From Locusta migratoria (Eukaryota; Arthropoda; Insecta; Orthoptera; Acrididae), in the NCBI GenBank assembly GCA_026315105.1, contig CM048750.1:398287002-398351001 (forward strand): a stretch of 64,000 nt of DNA. The letters are read 5' to 3'. A program made the position numbers and the translations under genes. Every line of letters starts with the position of its first letter. The stretch's first letter is position 1. Under the pieces are notes generated by a model. That model did no database searches, was not told the origin of the DNA, and was given only the letters and a program-made list of their open reading frames with translations. Positions 20,926 to 33,059 of this stretch are shown piece after piece.

Positions 20926-22261
20926 CACTCCTGGCCATTAAAATTGCTACACCACGAAGATGACATGCTACATACGCAGAATTTAACCGAAAGGAAGAAG
21001 ATGCTATGACATGCAAATGATTAGCTTTTCAGAGCATTCGCACAAGGCTGCCGCCGGTGGCGACAACTACAAAGTGCTGACATGAGGAAACTTTCCAACC
21101 GATTTCTCATACACAAACAGCAGTTGACCGACGTTCTCTGGTGAAACGTTGTTGTGATGCCTCGTGTAATGAGGAGAAATGCTTACCATCACGTTTCGGA
21201 CTTTGCTAAAGGTCGGATTGTAGCATATCGCGATTGCGATTTATCGTATCATGACATTGCTGTTCGCGTAGGTCGCGATCCAATCACTGTTGGCAGAATA
21301 CCGACTCGATAGGTTCAAGAGGGTAATATGGAACGCCGTGTTGGACCCCAACGGCTTAGTATCACTATCAGTCGCTATGGCTGTAACGGATCGTGCAGCC
21401 ACGTCTCAGTTCTGAGTCAACAGATAGGGACGTTTGCAAGACAACAACCATCTGCACGAACAGTTCGACGACTTTTGCACCAACATGGACTATCAGCTCG
21501 GATACCATGGCTGTGGTTACCCTAGACGCTGCATCACAGACAGGAGCGCCTGCGATGGTGTATGCAACGACGAAACCTGGGTGCATGAATGGCAAAATGT
21601 CATTTTTTACGATGAATCCAGATTCTGTTTACAGCATCATGATGGTCGCATCCGACTTTGTCGACATCGCGGTGAACGCACATTGAAAGCGTGTATTCGT
21701 CATCGCCATTCTGTTACACGTCTCGCTCACCTCTTGTTCGCATCGACGGCACTTTGAACAGTGACCATTACATTTCACATATGTTACAACCCGTGACCCT
21801 ACTCTTCATTTGACCCCTGCGAAACCCCACATTTCAACAGGATAATGCACGAGTGCATGTTGTAGGTCCTGTACGGGCGTTTCTGGATATGGAAAATGTT
21901 CGACTGCTGCCCTGGCCAGCACATTCTGCAGATCTCTCACCAATTGAAAACGTCTGGTCAATGGTGGCCGAGCAACTAGTTCGTCAGCATACCCTAGTCA
22001 CTACTCTTGATGAACTGTGGTATCGTGTTGAAGCTGCATGGGCATCTGTACCTGTACACGCCATCCTAGCTCTGTTTGACTCAATGCCCAGGCGTATCAA
22101 GGCCGTTATTACGGCCAGAAGTGGTTGTTCCGGGTACTGTTTTCTCAGCATCTATGCACCCAAATTGCGTGAAAATGTAATCTAGTATAATGTTTGTCCA
22201 ATGAATACCCGTTTATCATCTGCATTTCTTCTTGATGTAGCAGTTTTAATAGCCAGTAGTG
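20926..22261 (+). mobile_element. Tc1-like transposon, near full length, TA target site
   Basis: The ends are cactcctggccattaaaatt and the inverse of 'ttttaatagccagtagtg', with TA at 20924-20925 and 22262-22263. Length is 1336 bp. The plus strand encodes a decayed Tc1 transposase described separately. The same family occurs at 30439-31485. Confidence 0.9.
21156..22185 (+). pseudogene. Tc1 family transposase, multiply frameshifted
   Basis: In order: MPRVMRRNAYHHVSDFAKGR and an N-terminal helix-turn-helix (GRIVAYRDCDLSYHDIAVRV), an arginine-rich linker (QQPSARTVRRLLHQHGLSAR), and a broken catalytic core. An intact C-terminal stretch (21853-22185) carries a DNARVH second Asp just before it and LSPIENVWS with the Glu of the DD34E triad. 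Stops (for example after GRIPTR, near 21310) and several frameshifts mean it cannot make a working enzyme. Confidence 0.85.
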
Positions 22262-22934
22262 TATTTAGTAGCGAAAAATACGAAAAAGTATTTAATTTTA
22301 AATTCGATGTAGAAAATGTTTGCTAGCCTCCCGATGAGTTATAGACTTGAAACATTCATTACCTCTGAAGATGTTGAAGCTGTTTGTCATCTGGTGTGTG
22401 GCGAAGGTCACTTTTTGAACCAGTGCTATTTCTCCCTTTCCGTATTCTTGTCACGAATGTTTCGCGATAGAAATGACTGATGGTAAACTTCATGTGAGAG
22501 TGCATCTTTTGCTTTTACCTTGAATCTCTTTACCGAAATAAAACGTACAGTATAAGGTAATAAATTGATTGAGTCACAGATGAAAACTTAAATTAACCTG
22601 AAAGTTACCACATGTCTGCGGTACTGCATTTTAATGTTTGATATCTTTCAAAAAATTTCACGCACACTACACCAAAAATTAGAACGTACCGGTAGCGGTT
22701 CTATTTAAAAGAAAATATTGAAATATCTTTTTAAAGTAGACTAAAATGTATAATTTCTCCTAATCCATACAAATTGCTAACTCCATACTGACAGGCCTAC
22801 AAGTTTAAATAGCTATGACAATACTTATACAATATAAAACGAAAAGCATGAAAAGCATGGGGTGCGTGGAATAGATACTAGTAGGAAGTAAATGTTGTTT
22901 AGAAGAACCAGACAACCGTGTATATCGCTTGTTG
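22262..22934. other. AT-rich intronic sequence, nothing recognised
   Basis: No coding or repeat structure was seen. Confidence 0.3.
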
Positions 22935-23090
22935 TGCGATGCACGCGGCCGTTCCCCGTCGTGGGTTCGAATCCCCCCTCGGGCATGGATATTTGTGCCG
23001 TCCTTAGTTTTAGTTAGTTCATAAGTAGTTTGTAAGTTTAGGACCTGCTGACCCCGTAGTTGAGCCCCATAGACTATACAATCATTTTTG
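22935..23090 (+). mobile_element. SINE family A, head-truncated
   Basis: It starts within the head (gatgcacgcggccgttcccc), then gggttcgaatcccccctc, gcatggatatttgtgccg and the tail to 'ccccatagactatacaatc'. No clear TSD. Confidence 0.8.
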
Positions 23091-23154
23091 AGATACTCGA
23101 GTTGCACGGTCTCCCGGTTGCTAGGTAACTGGAGATGAGATTCGCGTATCTCTG

Positions 23155-23310
23155 TGTCAAGCCACGCGGGAGCATCACATTACGAATCGCGCCGTCCCCC
23201 GCGTTGGAGGTTCAAATCCTCATGGATGTGTGTGTTGTCCTTAAGTTAGTTTAAGTAGTTTGTAAGTCTAGGGACTGATGACCAACATTTGAACATTTTC
23301 AACAGCCATC
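23155..23310 (+). mobile_element. SINE family B fragment
   Basis: A diverged tRNA-like head (cgccgtcccccgcgttggag, B box ggttcaaatcct), then 'gtgtgtgttgtccttaagtt' and the shared tail 'gtctagggactgatgacc'. It follows directly after a family A copy. Confidence 0.65.
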
Positions 23311-23744
23311 AAACCGGCGCGTCGCGTTTTCCGGAGGTTAACCTCTACCACTAACGACAGTTTCCTGTTCCACTCGCGAACAGAGTGAGGGAAACTCAAT
23401 AGACGGCGTGCTTTTCTCCACATCATCCCTGACAGTAACGGCTAAGGAGCTCAAGCCACCCCCTTTCCTCCCACATCCCTCAGAGGTACCTCTTCTTCAG
23501 TACTTTCCTTGATTAAGACCATCCTCAACCGTGTCAAGCCCCACTGAAACCAAAATACTGGATCCGTCTCTGAGCCATAGTCTAGACGTAATCGAAGCTT
23601 ACCTAGCAGCCGGCATGAAGACCTTCGACACGGATAACGGCAACAACACGTCTTGCCCAGGAAGTAGTGGGGCCTTGGTAGGTGGTGTGGGAACTCGACG
23701 TCACTCCTGAATACCCCCCCTCCCCCCCACACAAAGTCATGTTG
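23311..23744. other. Non-coding stretch, nothing recognised
   Basis: Contains a C-rich run (23717-23730) and no coding motif. Confidence 0.3.
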
Positions 23745-24730
23745 TTTTTGTTGCTGTGGCCTTCAGTCCACCGCAGTCTGGTTTGATGCAGCTCTCTACG
23801 CTACCCTGTCCTGTGCAAGTCTCTTCATCTGAGAATACGTACAGCAATCTACATCCATTTGAATCTGCTTACTGTATTCGTCCGTCGGCCTCACTCTACG
23901 ACTTTTACCCCACACACTTCCTTCTAATGCTAAGTTGACAATTCTTTGATGTCTCACAATGTGTCCAACCAATCTATCCCTTCTCTTAGTCAGGATATGA
24001 CAGAAACTCCTTTTCTCCCCAATTCTGTTGAGCATCTCTTCATTAGTTACGTGATCTACCCATCTAATCTTCATCATTCGTCTGTAGCACCACATATCGG
24101 AAGATTCCATCATCTTTTTGTCTGAACTCCTTATCGTCCACGTTTCACTCCTGTACAATGCTACACATCAGAGAAGTGCTTTCAGAAAGGACTTCTTAAC
24201 ATTTAAACATTTCGCTTCTTCAGAAATGCTTTTCTTCCCGTAGCCATTCTGCATGTTTTATCTACTCTACTTCGGCCATCAAAACTTACATTTCTACCCA
24301 AATAACCATTACCCTCGGTTTACTCTTGTTACTGTTCATCTTATATCTTCCTTTCAATTCCATTCCATTCCATTCATTTGATCTTTCAGGTCCTCTGCTG
24401 TCTCTGACAGAATTACTATATCCTCAGCACACCGCAAGGGTTTTATTCCATCTCCCTGTACTTTAATTCCTTCTCCAGATTTCTCCTTGAATTCCTTCAC
24501 AGCTTGCTTAATGTATAGATTGAACAACATTGGGGAGTCACTACAACCCTGTCTTACTCCCTTCTTAACAATTGCGACCGTTTCATGCCCTTGGACTGTA
24601 ATAATTGTTGTTTGGTTTTTATGGAAGTTTAATATAACTCTTCGCTGCCTATCTTTTACCCCTGCAACCTTCACAATCTGAAAAAGTGTATTACAGTCAA
24701 CATTTCAAAAGCTTTCTCCAAATCTACAAG

Positions 24731-24925
24731 GTCGGCCGCGGTGGCCGAGGGGACTGAGGCGCTCCAGTCACGGTCTGCACGGCCACTACGGTCGAGGGTT
24801 CGAATCCCCCCCTCGGGCATGGATATTTGTGCCGTCCTTAGTCTTAGTTAGTTCATAAGTAGTTTGTAAGGTTAGGGACTGATGACCCCGTAGTTAAGTC
24901 CCATAAGCTATACAAACATTTGAAA
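24731..24925 (+). mobile_element. SINE family A inside the RTE LINE
   Basis: Full head (gtcggccgcggtggccgagg), B box and tail. The duplication caaatctacaag (24719-24730) and caaatctaaaag (24926-24937) flanks it with one mismatch. Removing it restores the LINE frame around LDLEKAFE. Confidence 0.9.
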
Positions 24926-25112
24926 CAAATCTAAAAGTGCTAAAAACATAGGTTTGCCTTTGATTAGCCTATCATCTAAGGTAAGTCGTAATGTGAGTAT
25001 TGACTCGCGTGTTTCTACATTTTTCCTAAATCTAAACTGATCTCCCCAAGGTTGGATTCCACTATGTTTTCCATTTGTCTGCAATTAATTCGTGTTAGTA
25101 TTTTGCAACCAT

Positions 25113-25304
25113 CCCCCCTGGAAGCTCGTGGTTCTTTCGTGAGTACCTGTGTGGCGAGAACGGGGCCCCGAGCTTCTTAACTTTCCGGACTGCATTTCCT
25201 TTCCCCCCTTCCCTCCTTTCCTATCCTCACTCCTTCCCCTCCCCACTGGAGGACTGATAACCTTAGCAGTTTAGTCCCCCTATCAAAACCAAACAACCCA
25301 ACCT
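25113..25304 (+). mobile_element. SINE-like insertion with the shared tail, inside the RTE LINE
   Basis: It is flanked by ttttgcaaccat (25101-25112) and ttttgcttccat (25305-25316). It begins ccccctggaagctcgtgg and ends with 'gactgataaccttagcagtt', a form of the tail seen in the other SINE families, then 'aaaccaaacaacccaacc'. No tRNA-like head is obvious, so its head type is unknown. Confidence 0.65.
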
Positions 25305-25353
25305 TTTTGCTTCCATGACTTATTAAACTGGTAGTTCGATAATTTTCACATTT

Positions 25354-25496
25354 GTCTGCACTTCCTTTCTTTGGTATTGGAATTATTATATTCTTCTTGT
25401 CATATGGAAAACCAGTTCTCAGCAGTTGTCTGCACTTGCTTTCTTTGGTAATGGAATTATTATGTTCTTCTTGTGAGATGGAAAACCAGTTCTCAG
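25354..25496 (-). repeat. 74-bp tandem duplication in the LINE
   Basis: A segment starting gtctgcactt at 25354 recurs at 25428 with small differences (both contain ctttctttggta and ggaaaaccagttctcagc). It lies at the junction between the minus and plus LINE copies. Confidence 0.8.
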
Positions 25497-27118
25497 CAAA
25501 GAAGGAAAAGCTGAATGGTGGAAAGAGTACATAGAGGAGCTTTATAAAAGAATTGAACTGAGAGACAATGTTGTAGGAAGGGAAGTGGAAATAGATCAAG
25601 ATAAAATAGGAGATACTATATTGAGAAATGAATTTGACAGAGCATTGAAACACCTAAGTCTGAACAAGGCCCCAGGAGTAGATGACATACCCTCAGAGCT
25701 ACTAAAGTCTCTGGGAGAGCCAGCCATGACAAGACTATTTGAACTGGTGTGTAGGATGTATGAAACAGGCGAAATACCCTCACTCTTTAAGAAAAATGTA
25801 ACAATTCCCATTCCAAAGAAAGCAGGCGCAGACAGGAGTGAAAATTACAGAACCATCAATTTGATAAGTCATGGTTGCAAAATTTTAACACGAATTATCT
25901 ACAGGAGAATGGAAAAGCTGGTAGAAGCTGACCTCGAGGAAGATCAGTTTGGATCCAGGAGGAACGTGGGAACCCGGTAGGCAATACTCACTTTACTTCT
26001 TATCTTAGAAGATAGATTAAGGAAAGGCAAACCCACATTTTTAGCTTTTGTAGATTTGGAGAAAGCATTTGACAATGTTAACTAGAATACACTCTTTCAA
26101 ATTCTGAAGTCAGCAGGGGTAAAATACAGGGAAAGGAGAGTTATTTATAACTTGTACAAAAGCCAGACCGCAGTTATTAGACTCGAAGGTCATGAAAGGA
26201 AAGCATTAGTTGGGGAGGGAGTAAGGCAGGATTGTAGCCTTTCTCCGACGTTATTCAATTTGTACATCGAGCAGGCGGTGAAGGAAAGCAAAGAAAAATT
26301 TGGAATAGGGATTAATGGTTTGGGTGAAGAAATAAACATTTCGTTTTGCTGATGACATTGTAATTCTGTCAGAGACAGCGAAAGACCTGGAAGAGCAATT
26401 TAATGGAATGGACTGTGTGTTGAAGAGAGCGTATAAAATGAACATTAACAACAGCAAAACAAAGATGCTGGAATGCAGTCTTAGAAAATCAGTCGATGCT
26501 GAAGGAATTATATTAGGTAACGAAACAATGAAGGCGGTAGATGAGTTGTGTTACATGGGTAGTAAAATAACATATGACGGTCGCAGTACAGAGGATATAA
26601 AATGCAGAATGGCAATGGGAAGAAAAGCATTTTTGAAAAAGAGAAATTTGCTAATATCGAATATTAATGTAAGTGTTAGGAAGTCTTTTCTGAAGTCATT
26701 TGTGTGGAGTGTTGCTATGTACGGGAGTGAAACATGGACGATAAACAGTGCGAACAGGAAGAGGATAGAGGCTTTTGAAATGTTGTGCTACAGAAAAATG
26801 CTGAAGATTAGGTGGGTGGATCGCATAACTAATGAAGAGGTACTGAACAGGATTGGTGAGAAAATAATTTTTGGCATACCTTGACTAAAAGAAGGGATCT
26901 CTTGTTAGGACACATTCTTAGACATCGAGGAATCGTAAATTTAGCATTGGAGGGAAGTGTGTGGGGTAAAAATCGCAGAGGGAGACCAAGAGACGCGTAT
27001 AGTAAGCAGATTCAAGTGGATGTGGGTTGCCGTTCTTATGAGGAGATGAAGAGGCTTGCTCAGAATAGAGTAGGGTGGAGAGCTGCATCAAACCAGTCTC
27101 TGGACTGAAGACCATAAC
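25497..27118 (+). mobile_element. RTE-like LINE, plus copy, nearly complete reverse transcriptase
   Basis: Order of motifs: LNKAPGVDDIPSELLKSLGE, TIPIPKKAGADRSENYRTI, EDQFGSRRNVGTR then stop (25978), FVDLEKAF, GEGVRQDCSLSPTLFNLYIE, RFADDIVILSE at about 26340 (shifted frame), YMGSKITYDGRSTEDIKCRM, MYGSETWTINSANRKRIEAF, YRKMLKIRWVDRITNEEVLN and LGHILRHRGIVNLALEGSVW. It ends RVGWRAASNQSLD with the stop at about 27106. The catalytic FADD is intact, but nonsense codons and at least two frameshifts (near 26335 and 26880) inactivate it. The endonuclease domain is missing. Confidence 0.9.
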
Positions 27119-27320
27119 ACCAACAACATATTCTTCTTGAAGTATATCCACTGTCTCATACATCTTGCATACTAGAAGGAATAATTTCCTCATGACTGGC
27201 TCTCCTAACGATATCAGAAGTTCAAATGCAATATCATCTACTCCATGGGCCTTGTTTCTACTCAAATCTTTTAGTGCACTGTGAAAATCTTCTCGCAGTA
27301 TAGTACCTCCTGTCACAGGT
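27119..27320 (-). mobile_element. RTE-like LINE fragment, minus, third copy
   Basis: Minus strand reads FHSALKDLSRNKAHGVDDIA and FELLISLGEPVMRKLFLLVC...MYETVDIL, the segment equivalent to 25640-25790 of the plus copy. It directly abuts the 3' end of the plus copy, giving a minus-plus-minus arrangement. Confidence 0.85.
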
Positions 27321-28330
27321 AATGCAGTACCGGCGAATTACATGTAGAGGGCGATGAGATCTTTCCCTCTGTGTCACATCCCAGATGCGAGGAGCTGGTG
27401 GCATCTCGCGACCGTGCTGCTCCAACCTCTTCATCACAGTCCTGGCCTTGTTACGTAGCGAATTGTCTTGCTGGAAAGTACCACTGCTGCTGGGAATCCT
27501 TTCACATGATTTTACAAAACTTTAGTTCAATTACCATCCCTTAGTATGTCTTAGTGATTCCACTTACTGACAGTGAGTTGGCATTGTGTTTGTTCAGCCT
27601 TTCCTTCTCTTATGCAGCCTTGTCATAATTTTTCAGTATGCTGTGAAACAGGTAAACATAATCACTACTAGACGTAAATCACTTTAAAGTGGCACATTTC
27701 ATTCACATATGGGTTTGTCTTATCAATACCTTTTGAGAAACACAGTCTGGGACCAAAACTGGAGTATCTTTCTTGGATTTGATATTATCATAGAATTATG
27801 ACAGATATATTAATAGCTGTAACGACGTACAAGAAATTTTTTACACATTGTGCATTAAGTCATTGTCTTTTATCAGCCCACTGTATGTTTCATAAAGAAA
27901 ATAGCGCTTCTACAACTGTATTGCTGCTGGCTACTGCAATATAGTACCGGAAAATTTTCAAAAGTTCTAAACATTCATCTGTAGATGGTGGCCGTAAGTG
28001 CTACCGAGCTAATGACTAGCATTCTATGCCCACTCCGGCAGATGACACTTGACCAAGCAGGGTAACTAGTTGATACAATCGGGTGTTCTACTGTTTTATG
28101 AATTTGCAACCGGGGATTGAAACAGAGCGTTAAATATCGGTTGGAACCCGGGTGAATCTGGTGATTTGTTAGCCCTATACACGGATATGGTGGACTACCA
28201 GACACTATCATACCACTCACTTTAGCTCCGAAACTATGGCAATCCAACCACGCTATTTAGTAGTGCCTTCTATTTTACACCAGTATTCACGAAGAAGCTT
28301 TCTGTCACTATTTGAGAATTACATCACATA
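27321..28330. other. Non-coding stretch, nothing recognised
   Basis: No domain or element ends were found. Short ORFs only. Confidence 0.3.
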
Positions 28331-28334
28331 GCGG

Positions 28335-29335
28335 GCAGCGACAAAATTCATATTATGTTTTTTCAAAAAGGCATTTGACGTGGTCCACGGTGCAGACTGC
28401 TAACGAAAATAAGAGCTTATGGAATACGTTCACAGATTTCTGCTGGCTGCAAGACTTCCTAAGAAATAGAACGCACTACGTTGTTCTCGACGGCGAGTGT
28501 TCATCAGAGACGAGTGTATCGTCAGGCGTGCCCCAGGGGAGTGTGATAGGACCGCTATTATTTTCTATCTATATAAATGATCTGATGGACAGAGTAAGTT
28601 GTAATTTGCGGCTGTTTGCTGATGATGCTGTGGTGTATGGGAGGGTGTCGTCTTTAATTGACTGTAATAGCATACAGGATGACTTAGACAAAATTTGTAG
28701 TTGGTGCAAAAATGGCATCTAGCTCTCAATGTAGAAAAATGTAAGGTGATGCACATGAGTAGAAAAAACAATACCATAATGTTCGAATACAGCATTAGTA
28801 GTGAGCTTCGAACATGTAAAGACACTTGTGAGTAAGGCGGAGAATTTTGGGAAGGTATACTTCACCTGTAAAGGAGACCGCGTATAAAACGCATGTATGA
28901 CCACGTCTTGAGTATTGCTCAAGTGTTTGGGTCCCGCAGCAGATCGGTTTAAAGGAAGACATCGAAGCAGTTCAGAGGCGAGCAGCTAGGTTCGTTACTG
29001 GTAGGTTCGACCAATGCGCGAGTGTCACGGAAATGCTCCGGCAACTCAATTGGGCATCACGGAAGAAAAGACGACGCTCATTTCGAGAATTTCTGCTGAG
29101 GAAATTTAGAGGACCGGAATTTGCAGCTGAGTGTAGTATGATCTTGCTGCCACCTGGTTACATTTCGCAAAAAGATCACAAAGACATGGTAAGAGAAATT
29201 ACGGCTCTTACAGAAGCATATAGAGACATTCTTTTTTCCCCTCGTTCTATTTGGTTGTGGTACAGTGTACCCTTCGCCATACACCTTAGGGTGGATTGCG
29301 TAGTATATATGTAGATACGTAGATGTAGAGTGTCT
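28335..29335 (+). mobile_element. Jockey-clade LINE, 5'-truncated
   Basis: It opens in the reverse transcriptase (a KAFDVVHGADC-type segment in a shifted frame). It continues SVSSGVPQGSVIGPLLFSIY and LRLFADDAVVYGRVSS with intact FADD, then decays through several frames. The final part ends in a gtatatatgtagatacgtag-type tail (29307-29330). The family is shared with the minus copy at 51561-59770. Confidence 0.85.
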
Positions 29336-30436
29336 ACCCTTTAAGCAAACATTTTCTCATTCACATCGCATACAAAATGATGAACGAAGTTTATTTATTT
29401 CATGTGTTCACTGTAAACGCCTTAAAACTGTCTCAACAGGAATCACGTTGTAATCTACTACTTCTTTACTACCAAATCTGTTCGCAAAGTATTTTGCACG
29501 CATCGCTAAATGTGACCGAACATTTATATCACTAATTGTAACTGATATTGACATGCGTGAAAACTGCCACATTACGTATGAAGTTTTGTGTTATTACTTC
29601 TTTAGTATAAAAGATGAACACAATTCGAAAACGTATAAAGATAAAAGCACCTCAAAAACGACCGTATTTCGTGCTACGTTGTATTAAAATTTCAAAGTAA
29701 GAAGGATTACAACGGAAATCTGTCATCGAGAAAGCTATCTAGGATTATGAAATTAAAGCTGTTAAATACTGTAACATATTATATTTATTCACGATATTTC
29801 TGACTAATACGAAGAATGAACTAAGGATAAACTCAGTCATTTTCAACTGCAGTACTAAAAATGAAACTAATTTCAGTAAACTTCCCTGGATTTCAAAATT
29901 GAGTTGCACATTTTGTTGCTAAATTCTATAACAAATAGCCAGTGAATATAAGACAGGAAATATTTAAACAAGAAGTATATCTGACTATTCGGAATCAGGA
30001 CGGTACTTCATACTAAATTACCTAATACAGCTTACATACATAAACAAAAAGTAATTATCATAACTATGATTCAGTATGCATAGATTAGTGCTAGTCGTAA
30101 GTTATTGTTAATATACCATAGTTTTACTTTAATAAGCATTGATCGCTTCACTTATTAATGAATTACACGAGTCTTTCTCCGTTATTCAAAACTGTCGTTC
30201 ATGATTTCGTCAATGGCAGAAACGAATAACGCAGGAAGAAGTGTCAGATGCTACAAGAGAAGGTCGCGCACCGTTTAAATTCCGATAACACAAATAGGAG
30301 AAACGTTTCAGAGCTTAGTTCCTGTTCGCTGACGTGACAAGCCACACGATTACGTCACTGTCGTAACCAGAAGTACGCCATTAGTAGTATCGAGCCAAGA
30401 CGTTTTCCGCGGAAACAAGCTCCGCGTTCTTGCAGC
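29336..30436. other. AT-rich intronic sequence, nothing recognised
   Basis: Low GC, with no coding or repeat structure seen. Confidence 0.3.
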
Positions 30437-30438
30437 TA

Positions 30439-31485
30439 CACTACTGGCTATTAAAATTGCTACACCAAGAAGAAATGCAGATGATAAACGGGTATTAATA
30501 GGACAAATATATTACACTAGAAATGACATGTCGGGTAACAGTCGAACATTTTCCGTATCCAGAAAGGCTCGTACAGGACTTGCAACATGGGGTCGTATAT
30601 TATTCTGCTGAAATGTAGGGTTTTGCAGGGATCAAATGAAGAGTAGAACCACGGGTCGTAACACATCTGAAATGTAACGGCCACTGTTGAAAGTTCTGTC
30701 GATGCGAACAAGAAGTTACTGTGATGTCGCCAAACATGGATGCGACCATCATGATGATGTAAACAGAACCTGGATTCATCCGAAAAATGACGTTTTGGCA
30801 TTCGTGCAGCTAGATTTCGTCGTTTCGTACACCATTGCAGGCGCTCCTGTCTGTGATGCAGCGTCAAGGGTAACCACAGCCATGGTATCCGAGCTGATAG
30901 CCCACGATGCTGCAAACGCCGTCGAACTGTTCGTGCAGATGGTTGTTGTCTTGCAGACGGCCCCATCTGTTGACTCAGCGATAGAGACGTGGCTGCACGA
31001 TACGTTACAGCCATGTGGATGAGATGGCTGTCATCTCGACTGCTAGTGATACGAAGCCGTTGGGATCCAGCACGGCGTTCCGTATTGCCCTCCTGAACCC
31101 ACCGATTCCATATTCTGCTAACAGTCATTGGATCGCGACCAACGCGAGCATCGATGTCGCGATAGGATAAACTGCAGTCGCGATAGGCTACAATCCGACC
31201 TTTATCAAAGTCGTAAACGTGATGGTACGCATTTCTCCTCCTTACACGAGGCACCACAAGAACGTATCACCAGGCAAAGCCGGTCAACTGTTGCCTGTGT
31301 ATGAGAAATCGGTTGGAAACTTTCCTCATGTCAGCACGTTGTACGTGTCGTCACCGCCGCCAACCTTGTGTGAATGCTCTGAAAAGCTAATCATTTGCAT
31401 ATTACGGCATCTTCTTCCTGTCGGTTAAATTTCGCGTCTGTAGCTCGTCATATTCGTGGTGCAGCAATTTTAATGGCTAGTAATG
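30439..31485 (-). mobile_element. Tc1-like transposon with internal deletion (1047 bp), TA target site
   Basis: The ends are cactactggctattaaaatt and the inverse of 'aattttaatggctagtaatg', with TA at 30437-30438 and 31486-31487. Same family as 20926-22261 but about 290 bp shorter. The transposase frame runs right to left. Confidence 0.9.
30517..31257 (-). pseudogene. Tc1 transposase, continuous 246-codon frame with the catalytic core deleted
   Basis: It starts MVPRVRRRNAYHHVYDFDKG, then a helix-turn-helix (GRIVAYRDCSLSYRDIDARV) with a second recognition region (QQPSARTVRRRLQHRGLSAR), and HFSDESRFCLHHHDGRIHVW with the first catalytic Asp. At HH-SNFLFAS the frame jumps over a deleted segment. 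After FQMCYDPWF it runs out of the canonical frame, and the second Asp and the Glu (SPIEN) are absent. The DNA-binding half is intact, so if expressed it could bind ends but not cut. Confidence 0.85.
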
Positions 31486-31487
31486 TA

Positions 31488-33059
31488 GTAGCATTCTGTT
31501 CCTTTGTCTTTATGCTCACATCGCATTTGTTTTCTTAAATTGATGTCAGTTGAACAGAACAGTGCCGAAGTCGAACGCAAGAATACGCCTCGCTCTTCTA
31601 CCGCTTCTCACGATCGACAGTGACGTCACATGGAAGCGCACGAACGCTGCCGAACACATTGGCTTAACCTTCCACGTAGTAACCTTGCGTATTTGTTTTG
31701 CCACTGTTGCCTGTATCAATGTGCTTCAGCCTGTAACTTGTTTTCACATCTGCCACCTAGGCCTGCCTCGTCACGTAGCTCGGCAGAGCTCGGCTGTGTG
31801 GTGTGTGGTGTGTGGTGGGTGTCGTGACGTCTGCCAGTTAGGCCGCTGCTATGCGGTTATTCCCAGACAGGCTGCAGGCAGGCGGGCCACGTCTCGATTT
31901 ATGTGGCGCGCTGCTCCAGCCCGTAAACGGCTGTGCGACAGCGCGCCGCCGCGTCGCTAAACGTCATTAACAACAGCACTAGTATAATGACACGTTTTCC
32001 TTTCCCCGATATTATCAGAGAAAGTTTTGTATTTTTATATTATTTCGGCATGTTAAAATAGTTATCTATGAAAGTCAGAGAAAGAAAATTTAGGAACAAC
32101 ACTTTCAATTTTTTGTAAGAAAGAAGACACTCTTGCTTTGTACTTCGTAGCGATAGCATCTTGCAGACTGGAGCTGTTCTTTATTAATTTTTATGTGGAC
32201 GCTATTATGTACATTCAGGTAAATATATGTGATGTGCGCGTATCTTAAATTTATAAATAAACCCCCACCTCTCACTTAAATTCGCACTTATGAATTTTTA
32301 TTAATAATTTTGCCCTATCCTCCCTCCGCCCATAATGTCTTATTCAGCCTTGTTGAATCACCGCAACAATGGATGGCACAGTTTTTTTGGTTAATATTGA
32401 ATGGTGATATTTCGTGTAGCCTGCCAGTCTTGTTTCAAAATTTATTCCATAATATTATCATTTACTGGCAATAGAACCTGCAGTCGATTTTCTTGTAAAT
32501 TTTTAGAAGTCCGATGTGTTTGACTTACGTAATATTCCTATCCGATTTATATCATGTCACTTATGTTACTTTACTGTTTGCTACACGAGTCGTAGTTTAA
32601 TACTGACGAACTGCCATCCACTGTTCGGCGAGTGGTTATCATATTATTAAAATATCATTTACAGCCAAATTTCAACCACCGATGGATCTCTTGTTAAAGG
32701 TAACTGCTCGTCGATTCTTTTGTAATGTTCTGCCTGCACAACACTCCACCGTTAATTAGCTTGCCATTTCATTTAAATGCATGTAATAATTTTCCCCGTA
32801 ATTTGCCGATTGGGATCTTTCATAGCTTCTAACTTCAAACCACTTCCTTCTGTAAATTTGTTCATCTCAAAAATTAATAGCCAGGCTGGAACATTATACT
32901 AGTCTACGCGAGTCACAGTACACGGTAGCCACAACGAAAATATTCCATGACTAGCCGACCCGAAAATGATTCAATAAATGTTCAAATGTTCAGATGTTTG
33001 GGGCTTGACTACTCTGGCCACGAGTGAGTGAGGTTAATATAGGAAAGGTCGGGGAAATG
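31488..33059. other. Non-coding stretch; GC-rich to 31965 then AT-rich
   Basis: 31550-31965 is GC-rich with overlapping ORFs but no domain. 31970-33059 is AT-rich and featureless. Confidence 0.3.

Larger units (their letters stand above)
23745..25496 (-). mobile_element. RTE-like LINE, minus copy of a three-copy cluster
   Basis: Minus strand, from right to left: KKNIIIPIPKKGSADKCENYRT and SLISHGSK (25310-25420), a diverged middle, LEKAFE..., then KKGVRQGCSDSPMLFNLYIKQAV (about 24540) and the catalytic region with CAED in place of FADD (24420). MYRSETWTIRSS, CYRRMMKIRWVDHVTNEEMLNRI and LVGHIVRHQRIVNLALEGSVWGK follow, down to 23745. Two younger insertions split it, at 24731-24925 and 25113-25304. 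Same family as the plus copy starting at 25497. Confidence 0.85.

Noticed and set aside
30687..31022. 111-codon plus-strand frame
   Set aside because: Antisense of the Tc1 transposase at 30517-31257.
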